DNA from: Bugula neritina | Lineage: Eukaryota; Bryozoa; Gymnolaemata; Cheilostomatida; Bugulidae | Length of the DNA stretch: 64,000 nucleotides | NCBI GenBank assembly: GCA_964035545.1 | Contig: OZ037766.1 | Location: 10,797,722-10,861,721, forward strand | Direction: 5' to 3' | Part shown: piece after piece, positions 33,943 through 43,100 of the stretch | Layout: each line of letters opens with the position of its first letter | Position numbering within the stretch: position 1 is the stretch's first letter | Position numbers and translations under genes: made by a program | Notes under the pieces: model-generated | Seen by the model: the letters and a program-made list of their open reading frames with translations, nothing else | Told to the model about the DNA's origin: nothing | Database searches by the model: none

Positions 33943-34884
33943 ATGACGAAAACCAAAAGGTCAGACTCAACCTCAAGTACTAGCTCATCAACAGCTAAAT
34001 GTACCCAGAGGCAGAGTGCTATACTTAATTTTACTCCGGGACCTACCGTGTCTCAGGCGATGTGTGAAAAATGTACTAAAAAAATAGATGATGAAGATGA
34101 AGGCACCCTGTCAATTGAGTGTGAAACTTGTCTCAATTGGTTTCATTTAGACTGTACTGATCTTATGAAGCAAGACCTAAACACTATTACGAAAAAGGGT
34201 ATTCATTGGTTTTGTGACCAATGTGAAGCTGTGGCATACCCAAATTTTATAACCAGACTTAAAGCCATTGAATCCCACATTGAAAAAAGTTACGATCAAG
34301 TAATGGGTTCATTTAATAATCGCATGACTGCTGTGGAATCTCAACTAACTAGCTTATTTGAGAATCATATTTCTAAAAGTGAGAAAACATTTGCTTCGGT
34401 GGTTGCAAAACTGGAAGATTCCACTACAACAATAAATAAGCAACTAAAGAACCAAGAAGTTCAAATTAAATCTATCAAAACAGAAATTTCTAGTGAAAGC
34501 AGAGCTAAAAATATCATAGTTTTTGGAATTTCCGAGGAACACGACACTACTTTAGATGAATCCATAGGTAAACTCTCAGAAGTTTTAGATTCATGTAGTC
34601 TCAGATTTCACGCATCAAGAGATAATGCCACAAGATTAGGACCAAAAAAAGTTGACAAGATTAGACCCATGAGACTAACACTAGCTTCAGAAGTTCAAAA
34701 ATGGGAATTTCTAAAACGCATCAACGCTCAGAAAATAGAAGGAGTCTTTGCTCGTCTTGACTTGAATAAAGAGGAACAAGAAAAGGATTTTCAACTGAGA
34801 AGCGAGCTGAGGGAATTGAGGCAGAAAAATCCAGAAAACAAGTACAAGATAACAAACGGGAAGATAATAAAAGTAAGACAGTAA
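33943..34884 (+). CDS. LINE ORF1 protein with PHD-type zinc finger
   Basis: 313 aa from the ATG at 33943 (MTKTKRSDSTSS). A Ser/Thr-rich N-terminus is followed by a PHD-like finger with CEKC, CETC, a WFHLDC element and a final WFCDQC. Such fingers are known in ORF1 of some CR1-type LINEs. A long helical or coiled-coil-like segment follows (RLKAIESHIEKSYDQVMG and onward) and then a domain rich in charged residues (IIVFGISEEHD, REDNATRLG-like pattern). It would act as the RNA-binding partner of ORF2 in the element particle. The stop is at 34882-34884; the ORF2 frame is open across this point. Confidence 0.88.
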   Translation: MTKTKRSDSTSSTSSSTAKCTQRQSAILNFTPGPTVSQAMCEKCTKKIDDEDEGTLSIECETCLNWFHLDCTDLMKQDLNTITKKGIHWFCDQCEAVAYPNFITRLKAIESHIEKSYDQVMGSFNNRMTAVESQLTSLFENHISKSEKTFASVVAKLEDSTTTINKQLKNQEVQIKSIKTEISSESRAKNIIVFGISEEHDTTLDESIGKLSEVLDSCSLRFHASRDNATRLGPKKVDKIRPMRLTLASEVQKWEFLKRINAQKIEGVFARLDLNKEEQEKDFQLRSELRELRQKNPENKYKITNGKIIKVRQ

Positions 34885-34940
34885 CACATGATAATCGGAG
34901 AATATTAACAGTAAATGCGAGATCAATAAGGGGGAAAATA

Positions 34941-37637
34941 TTGGAGATTCAAACCCTCTCCGTTGAATACGATATCATTTGTATTACTGAAACACACCTA
35001 GATAATGCATTTTTGAATTCTCAATTGTTTTCTCCCAAAGACAAAGTAGTATATAGAAAAGATCGTGATTCGCACGGAGGTGGTGTATTGATTGCCATAA
35101 ATGTAGAAATTCCCCATAAGCTAATCAGGTGTGAAACAGAAGCAGAAGCAATCACAGTATGTTTTAGACTGGATAGCAAGGAATATTGCAATCTTACTTG
35201 CTATTATAGACCCCCTTCTTCACGTGACATGAACTCATTCTTTGAGTACATGAAAAATATTCACACTAAATACCCAACAAATAGAAAACTCATAACCGGT
35301 GATTTTAACCTTCCAGGAATCAATTGGGAAGATACTGGCCTTTCAACTTGTTGGAGGACATACTATACTGACTTTTGTAATTTTCTAAATGATAATAATT
35401 TGGAACAACTTGTTCATAAATCTACGCACATAGCAGGCAATATATTAGATCTCATCTGTACTGACTTGTCATATAAAGTTCAAAGCACAAATGTAATAAC
35501 ACCGGGTATTAGCGACCATTTCATGATAGAAACGGTCTTGACTGGTAAAGTAGAACAGAAAAAGAAACCATCTATCCCCCCAATCAAGCTATTTCACAAA
35601 ATCGAACTCGGCGGGTTTACAACTGGTCTAGATGAGTTGCTTCATACTATTAAAAACAAAGTGATGTTGAAATATGATATTAATGTTATATGGAATACAT
35701 TTAAGACTGAATTACATAGACTTGTTGATTCATATGTCCCAACTAAACAACGTAAGCCTAGAAATCTACATGAGCCTCTCTGGTTTAATGATGAAGCCAG
35801 ACGGGCATGTAAGAAACAGCGAAAGTTTTACAACCGCTTTCAAACGTCTGGTGATGCTGATCACTTGGCTAAATATAAAGAATTACGTCGCCATAATAAA
35901 AAATTATTCAAAAAACTAAAAGCATCTTTTCTGGTGAATCGTCTATACCAACCTCTTTCCAGTGGCTACACAAAACCGTTTTACAAATATGTTAAAGATC
36001 TAAAAGGGAATGGTAATGAGATTACTTCCATAGAAAATAACGATGGTATCTTGACGTATGATAAAACTAAGATGTCTAACACTCTGAATGGTTTCTTCTA
36101 CAGTGTATTTACCACTCCATCACCTCTACCAGAATTACCATCAGTCACTGAGAAAGATAATATAGTGGTAACTAAAGAAGGAGTTGTGAACCTGCTGAGA
36201 CAACTTGTACAAGGTAAAGCTCCTGGAGTAGATGGATTCACAAAGAACTATCTCACAGTAGACTTAGATCGAACAGCAGAAATACTGGTGTGCATTTTCA
36301 ATCATTCACTCAATACAGGAATAGTGCCAGATGACTGGAAGACTGCAAATGTAACACCTGTGTTTAAACAGGGTAACCGCACTCTAGCTTCCAACTATCG
36401 TCCAGTATCACTAACGTGCATTTGCTGTAAAATTCTTGAACATGTAGTTCTGCATCATTTAAACACACAATTGGAAAATTTGATACATGAAAACCAACAT
36501 GGTTTTCGCCGCAACTTTTCATGTGTTACTCAGCTTGCTACTGTCAACCACGATATATTAAGGCATATAGATAAAGGACATTTTGTAGATGCAGTTGTGC
36601 TAGATTTTTCTAAAGCCTTTGATGTAATTGACCATCATATTCTTGTAAAGAAATTGATATTGTTAAAAATAAATCCCTGCATTATTCGATGGGTTTCATC
36701 ATTCTTAACTGGACGCTCACAACGAGTGGTCATTGACGGGGTATCTTCGGACTTAGCACCAGTGACTTCCGGGGTTCCACAAGGAAGTGTGCTGGGTCCA
36801 ACATTATTCGTTTTGTTTATTAATGACATTGTAAACTGCGTTACACATAGTACAATCAGGCTTTTTGCTGATGACACTCTTGTTTATCTACCCATTACTG
36901 ATCCAAATGATCATCATAAACTACAGGGAGATCTTTCTAGACTTTATAGGTGGGCAAAAGAAAACAATATGAAGTTCAACTCAAAGAAAAGTAATGTCAT
37001 CACTTTTGGTAAGAAAACAGAAAATATGGGAAATGTCTTCACTTATAAATTAGGAGAAGATCCCCTGAATAGAGTTGGAGTTGTAAAATACCTTGGAATA
37101 TTGCTATCAGCAGATTTGAAATGGAATAAGCATGTCGAAAATATCATATCAAAGGCATACAGAGTACTAGGTTTAATCAAGCTCACACTAGGAAATGCCC
37201 CAGAAAATGTTAAAATTCTAGCGTATAAAACTCTTTGTAGACCTCTCCTAGAATATGCTGCTGAAGTATGGGACCCATGCAATAAACATCTAATAACAAA
37301 ATTAGAAGTTACCCAAAATAGGGCTGTACGGTTCATTAAAAATTTAAAGGGTAGAGAAGTATCGGTAACAGATGCCAAAATTGACCTAGGACTAGAAACA
37401 TTAAGAAAGCGCAGACAGTCACAGAGAATTTCTTTGTTGTGTCGTATTGCTGCAAATAATGATTTATTTCCAACCTTAAATAACACACTTAAATCTATGA
37501 AATCCTCAACCCATAACATGAATACCCGTATTAACACTTTCAATGTTATAGCCTGCGATTCGAGCCTGTACCTGCAGGGTTTCCTGTTGCGCACTGTCCG
37601 GGAGCTCCGTACGGGGGAGATAGTAGCGGATTTCTGA
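34941..37637 (+). CDS. LINE ORF2: endonuclease and reverse transcriptase
   Basis: About 900 aa. The APE-type endonuclease shows LTVNARS just upstream of the given start, then ITETHLD, HGGGVLIAI, CYYRPPS, ITGDFNLPGINW and SDHFMIE. The reverse transcriptase shows APGVDGFT, NYRPVSLTCICCKILE, HGFRRNFSC, VVLDFSKAFDVIDH, VPQGSVLGPTLFVLFIND and the catalytic LFADDTLVY. There is no break. No ATG precedes the endonuclease motifs: the frame is continuous upstream past the ORF1 stop, so the true start is either a non-AUG or re-initiation event, or a -1 shift from ORF1. The coordinate given is a TTG and only marks the frame. Confidence 0.9.
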   Translation: MEIQTLSVEYDIICITETHLDNAFLNSQLFSPKDKVVYRKDRDSHGGGVLIAINVEIPHKLIRCETEAEAITVCFRLDSKEYCNLTCYYRPPSSRDMNSFFEYMKNIHTKYPTNRKLITGDFNLPGINWEDTGLSTCWRTYYTDFCNFLNDNNLEQLVHKSTHIAGNILDLICTDLSYKVQSTNVITPGISDHFMIETVLTGKVEQKKKPSIPPIKLFHKIELGGFTTGLDELLHTIKNKVMLKYDINVIWNTFKTELHRLVDSYVPTKQRKPRNLHEPLWFNDEARRACKKQRKFYNRFQTSGDADHLAKYKELRRHNKKLFKKLKASFLVNRLYQPLSSGYTKPFYKYVKDLKGNGNEITSIENNDGILTYDKTKMSNTLNGFFYSVFTTPSPLPELPSVTEKDNIVVTKEGVVNLLRQLVQGKAPGVDGFTKNYLTVDLDRTAEILVCIFNHSLNTGIVPDDWKTANVTPVFKQGNRTLASNYRPVSLTCICCKILEHVVLHHLNTQLENLIHENQHGFRRNFSCVTQLATVNHDILRHIDKGHFVDAVVLDFSKAFDVIDHHILVKKLILLKINPCIIRWVSSFLTGRSQRVVIDGVSSDLAPVTSGVPQGSVLGPTLFVLFINDIVNCVTHSTIRLFADDTLVYLPITDPNDHHKLQGDLSRLYRWAKENNMKFNSKKSNVITFGKKTENMGNVFTYKLGEDPLNRVGVVKYLGILLSADLKWNKHVENIISKAYRVLGLIKLTLGNAPENVKILAYKTLCRPLLEYAAEVWDPCNKHLITKLEVTQNRAVRFIKNLKGREVSVTDAKIDLGLETLRKRRQSQRISLLCRIAANNDLFPTLNNTLKSMKSSTHNMNTRINTFNVIACDSSLYLQGFLLRTVRELRTGEIVADF

Positions 37638-37754
37638 GCCTGGATAGTTCCGAGGGTCCCACAATTACTCTCTTCGAGAGGTCTTGGGACTTAACCCAAT
37701 CAAGATCAAGATCAAGATCAACACTCTTGTGTACCTGCCCATTACTGATCCAAA

Positions 37755-38334
37755 CGGTTTCATCCCAGATAGACGCTCCCCAGTTACTGTTAGATGTTGG
37801 GCTAAATTTCCCACTTAAACGCTTCCCACTTGGACGCTTCCCAGTTAGACACCATTTTTTATTTTGGTACCATTACATACAGTAATATACCTATAATGTA
37901 TACCTATATAAATGCTGCATTGATTGCTAAATAACTATGGCCAATAGATATAATAGCTAATAGAAATTATCTGGGCTATTATTCCAATTTTCACAGATAT
38001 GTGTATAAGACAAAAAAAGCACCAATTCATTGATAATAGATATTATTTTTAATAAATACTTATTAGCGAAATATCTTTTCAAACAACAAGAAGTATAGAA
38101 AATGCTAAATTAATAAGTTAATGCAGATCAGAGGAATTTATTTATGTGCTAAATAACAAGCAATTGATCCAAGTTTATTAAAATATACATATATTTCAAA
38201 AATATTCAAATAAATTGCACATAGAATATATATTGTACCAAAATGAATAAATAAATAGCGTCTAACTGGGAAGCGTTTAAGTGGAAAATTTAGCCTAGCG
38301 TCTAACTGGGAAGCGTCTATTTGGGATGACACCA
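37755..38334. mobile_element. Non-autonomous DNA transposon (MITE 1) in the old LINE
   Basis: 580 bp with inverted ends of about 90 bp. Left end: CGGTTTCATCCCAGATAGAC. The right end reads in reverse complement TGGTGTCATCCCAAATAGAC, then both continue through CGCT(T/C)CCCAGTTA and CACTTAAACGCTTCCCA. Flanking TCCAAA (left) and TTCAAA (right) look like a slightly diverged target duplication of about 6 bp. The arm itself contains an iterated module, GCGTCTAACTGGGAAGCGT. The interior is AT-rich without a gene. The superfamily is not certain. Confidence 0.8.
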
Positions 38335-38609
38335 TTCAAATGACCATCATAAATTACAGGGAGATCTCTCTAGACTTTATAGGTGGGCAAAGAAAACAAT
38401 ATGAAGTTTAACTCAAGAAAAAGTAATGTTATCACCTTTGGTAAAAAAACAGGAAATATAGAAAATGTCTTTACTTATAAATTAGGAGATGATCCCCCTG
38501 AATAGAGTTGGAATTGTAAAATATTTTGGAATAGTGTTATCAGCAGATTTAAAATGGAATCAGCATATCGGAAATGTAATCTCGAAAGCATACAAAGTGT
38601 TAGGACTAA

Positions 38610-38988
38610 AGGCCTGGCCTCACGATCGTGAGAATCACATGAAATCGTGTGACGATTTTCTTGAGTTATCCTCTTGTTTTGACCAGCCACACACTCGTCA
38701 GACGAAACACATAATAAATAGTCCGTGAATGAGTCTTGCACGAGGTACAAACAGCAAAAAATTGTCAAATAGAGAAACGTGGTAGAAATGAAATAATTAC
38801 TGTTGCTAAAATTCTATTGACCAATCAAATGGTACTTATCGTCGATTGTGATTTTTCGTCCATCGTCATCGTTGTGTACATCCAACGATGACGATTTCGT
38901 TTGAATTTCCTCAAATTTTCTCGTACGAATAATATTTCGTGTAAAATAGACGATTTCGTGTGATTCTCACTATCGTGTGGCCAGGCCT
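38610..38988. mobile_element. Harbinger-like MITE (MITE 2) in the old LINE
   Basis: 379 bp, starting AGGCCTGGCCTCACGATCGT and ending in the near reverse complement ACGATAGTGTGGCCAGGCCT (inner arm GTGAGAATCACA/TGTGATTCTCAC). Terminal arms are about 40 bp. The flanking TAA (38607-38609 and 38989-38991) is a 3-bp TWA-type target duplication as in the PIF/Harbinger superfamily, and removing the element restores the LINE reading GGACTAATCAAG. No coding frame is present. Confidence 0.85.
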
Positions 38989-39525
38989 TAATCAAGTTCA
39001 CACTAGGAAATGCCCCAGATAATGTTAAAATTCTTGCATATAAAACTCTGTGTAGACCTCTCCTGAATTATGCTGCTGGGGTATGGGACCCGTGCAGTGA
39101 GAATCTGATAACAAAATTAGAAGGTACTCAAAATAGGACTGTACGGTTCATTAAAAAATTAAAGAGTAGAGAAGTATCAGTAACAGGTGCCAAATTTGAG
39201 CTAGGCATAGAAACCTTAAAAAAGCGTAGACAGTCACAAAGAATTTCTTTGTTGTGCCATATTACTGCTAATGAGGATTTATTTCCAACCCTAAATAACA
39301 CCCTTTAATCTATGAATTCCTCCACCCATAACATGAATACCCGTATTAACACCTTCAATGCTATAGCCTGCGATTCCAGCCTGTACCTGCAGGGTTTCCT
39401 GTTGTACATTGTCCGGAGCTCTGGGCAGGGGAGATAGTGGCAGATTTCTGAGCCTGGATAGATCCGAGGGTACCACAATTACTCTCTCCAAGAGGTCTTG
39501 GGACTTAACCCAGTCAAGATCAATC

Positions 39526-40125
39526 ATAATCATAATGATAATCATAATGCTTATTATGAAGTAGAAAACCATAAGTTAAGTATTGTATAATATAACCCAA
39601 GACATTATCCTGTTGCATATTTGCTGCTGATGTGGAAAACGTTGACTGCTTAGACCTACTCCTTAATTCTAATTATTGAATTTATTACTACTAGTACTTT
39701 TTTATTTGCAGCTACTGCTAGTGTTACAATTTTAATGCTGTTAGTGTAACTTTTATTTTTAGCTTCTACCAACTCCAAGGTAATGCCGACTAATGCCTAA
39801 AAGTATGTGTGGCCCAGTACCAATTTAATACAATAGGTCTTTGCATTTTACTTTCATTAAAATTAGTTTAGCTACTAACTTTACTAGACTAGTGAATTTC
39901 GAGCTGATACATTATGATTATATGTGTTCAATATATCAGTAAAACATTTTTTGTCAACTTTTGAAGGGTTTCAGGCTGTGCTAATAAAATTTGATATTTT
40001 TTTTTAGTTTAGTAAACCTCAATTTTTCTCATCCCAATTTTTAATAAAGTTTATTTTGCTTTTTGAAGTCACTATGTTTTATTAATTTTCGAGTCACTTA
40101 TATTTTATTAAATTTAGGTTGAAAG
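39526..40125. other. NUP58 upstream region
   Basis: Holds the trailing TAATCA-type simple repeats of the old LINE (to about 39550), then AT-rich sequence. An acceptor-like TTTAG at about 40113-40117, nine bases before the NUP58 ATG, suggests an upstream non-coding exon. No other gene was seen. Confidence 0.45.
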
Positions 40126-43100
40126 ATGGCTTTTAACTTTGGAACTCCATCAACACAATCACAACCTGTGCAAACTAGTGAGTGAAAATTCTACTTATCT
40201 ATGTATTTTCATTAGCATCATTAACAGCTTATATTTAATAAGTTTTGCATGAAAGTGTAAGATATTTTAAAGAGACTGCTTAGCTAAATTAAATATGTTT
40301 GGCTCAGCCATATTTTATCGTAGTGAGTGAATGAATTTTAGTGATCAAATTGATGAGCATCTGCTAATAATGGAAGCTTCTTGGTTGTGTTTTTATCAGT
40401 ATGAGTGCCAGTCTGACTTGAGGCGAAGAGTACTGGATATGTTGGTTATCAATAATGGAAAAAATACTAATGAGAAAGAGTAATGTGGTGAATACTAAAT
40501 TTAGCAAAAAATATTAGCTGTTATTATAATTAAAATAAAGTAGTGTATAAAGAACAAATCTCCGCTGCAGTATCAATAAGTAATAAAAAGTTAGCTTCTA
40601 CTATTACTTGAACATCTATCTCTTAGAAGGATGTATTTGGTTGCTTAGTTTGAGCTTTACAAACACTGGCTCTACAAGTTTTATGACACTGCTTTTGCCA
40701 ACTAATTTAAAGGAAGTATCTTCATGTGAGACACATGGGGCAGCCGTGGTTTTCGTTTGCCTAGTAAGCACGAAGTCATCGGTTCGAACCCTGACGAAGG
40801 CCATTAGTGATGTTAGGAAGAGCATCCAGTCATGATTGCTCCTGTGCCCTATCTGAATAAGTCCTTAGCCCACTTTAACAAAACCCCTTCCATCAGGGGT
40901 TCTCACAGAGATACTGACTATAAACTTGTATGAGACACAGTCGTTGCTTGAAATTGAAGTAAATTGAGCATGAGAGAAAAAAAGTGTATATAAAAAGTGC
41001 AAGTTTTACTCCGAGCATGTGTGCATCAAAAAAATAATTTTCATGTAGATGGGTCAAAGTGTCACATGAATGTAAAGTTAATTAATAGGTCAATAATACT
41101 TTCTTTAGACATTTTTTCTACTTCCTAAAATCAATGTAACTACTTTTACAGGGCTAATTGAAATGAGTAATTCATAAGGTTTTCTATTGATGGGGCAAAG
41201 TGCTTGGCAGCTGTTAGTCCTTGAGATTGGTGGTCAACTGTTTGGATTTATCTACAGGCAGCTTTTCTTGCTATGAGTACACGTTAAAAGCCAGGCTGTA
41301 TCAATAAATGATTTATTTGCCCCTACATTGAATTACTAATTCTGTAAATTGAAGTGACAAACTGAAATTCATCGGAATTATATATATAATAAAATTGTAA
41401 TTATTATTAAAGTGATATAAATATTTTACTAGTTAACAGATGAAAAATGATGACGAAATTATGATAATTACCAAAGTTCACTTCAGCCCAGTATCTGTTG
41501 TAGCCAACTATGTCATTAGACATCATTTATAAGCATTAGCTACCAATCACAGTGAGCTACATCTTTCTATTCTTCAAGTGGCTGACCTTTTCAACCTACT
41601 GTTTTATTCCATGCATAATTCATTAACTGTATTGTTCAACTTTTCTATGCACATCAGTTAGTCGGTTTGTTGTTGTGTGAACTGTTTGATAATTTCAATA
41701 TAAAGCCATAAATTGTTGCAGGTTTTCCTTTTGGAAGTACTGCAAAAGTACCAGCTACAGCCTCAAGTTTTGGTGGTGAGTTGTACTATGGAGTTTGAAT
41801 ATATAAATATATATTGGTGAATATGCCAATTTTGGCTTTTGTGAATAATTTTCAAGTAGCAATGTTTTAGATGAATAAAAAAGAAAGTATAATTATTAGT
41901 ATTCAAGAACCCCTGGCTGATAATTACAAACTTGCTTCTTTTTACTCTTAACAGCAACATCCAAACCAGCATTTAGTTTCCAGACACCAGCTACCGCAGC
42001 AGGCACTGCGGCACCTCTTGGAGTCAAACCTTTAACACTAGGAGGGGGTGCTACCACTGCCGTATCGACAACTACGTCTACTGGAGGCTCAGCATTCAGC
42101 ACAGGGACCTCTCTACCTACTCTGGGCGGATTAGTTGGAGGTGCAACAGCCACAACCTCTAGTTCAGGGTTCGGTTTCAAGTTTGGGCCTACTACTACCA
42201 CCACAGCCTCCACTGGTCTGTCTTTGAATCTTGGTGGAGCTACTTCTGGTGGGTTAGGTTTGGGAAAAGGACTTGGAGGTATAGCTACTACTACGACTAC
42301 CACTACAGGCGGTCTTTGTTTAGCATTAGGCACCAGCACCTCTGCTGCAACTAGTTCTTCTGGTGGTTTGACTTTGGGTGGTTTGGGGGGTACTGCTACC
42401 CAACCCGCTACTACATCAGCCAGTGTTGTTAAAGGCCTTGGAGGAGTAGATCCAACCACTAGCACGAAAAATGCAAGCAAGGCTGCTGGTGCAACAGGGT
42501 GTGTATATTTTCAACTACACAACTTCATAATGAATTGTGTAGAAATGTTCTCTGATCAAATATATTAAGAATGATATGTCTGTTGTAACAATCCTTAGGG
42601 TTTATTTTCTTGACCTGTTGTTGCAGTGAATTTATTTCTACTATATATTTTAGTTTAGACTATTGATTTTGACATAGTAATGAGAATGTTATTGCTCATC
42701 AAAACCTGGTGACCTGAGGTGTAATCACGGTGAATGTTGCTTATAGAAGAGTTATCTACACAACCTTTATATGCTGATGGTCTAGACTCTAGAAAAAATG
42801 TCTATAAAATTATTTTTTTACAAAATATTTTTAGGGATGGGAAAAGAGTTAAAGAAGGGGAAATGCCAAATGAGTTGACGGAAACAGTCACTAAGTTCAA
42901 GTAGGTCAATACAAATCTGTGGCATTCTAATGCTCTTTTCTCTAAGAATTTTTAGAATCCTGAGTTTGTCTCATTTTGTAGTGCTTGATAATCGATCTTT
43001 CACTCTTTAACTAGGAAGTACGTGAAAGAGCAAAAAGATATAGGAGCCAAGATATCGGTTGTGTCAAGCTTGCAAATGAGTAAAGTGCAAGAACAAACCA

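Larger units (their letters stand above)
33395..37719 (+). mobile_element. Intact CR1-like non-LTR retrotransposon (LINE)
   Basis: About 4.3 kb. Boundaries are inferred from the split older copy, with a short AACA repeated at both edges (33391-33394 and 37720-37723). There is a 550-bp 5' leader with a partly duplicated block (TAGTAACACTATTTATTTAT near 33734 and 33802), then ORF1, ORF2, a short 3'UTR and a tail of GATCAA-type 6-base repeats (about 37700-37720) instead of poly(A), as in CR1/L2-like families. Both ORFs are uninterrupted, so the element may be active. Confidence 0.88.
37720..39525 (+). mobile_element. Older truncated CR1-like LINE, right part (with two MITEs inside)
   Basis: Continuation of the older LINE copy. 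Segments 37720-37754, 38335-38606 and 38989-39525 together match about 36870-37715 of the intact element, for example CTACAGGG/TTACAGGGAGATC and AAATGCCCCAGA. The frame is broken. The 3' end is again an ATCAA/TCATAA-type repeat near 39510-39550. Two smaller DNA elements interrupt it. Confidence 0.85.

Noticed and set aside
40770-40800. Possible functional tRNA gene (B box GGTTCGAACCC)
   Set aside because: The flanking sequence does not fold into a full tRNA and the same unit occurs in two other places with a shared body, so it is a SINE head.
41896-42480. 194-codon Pro/Val-rich minus-strand frame
   Set aside because: It is the antisense shadow of the Thr/Gly-rich NUP58 exon 3.
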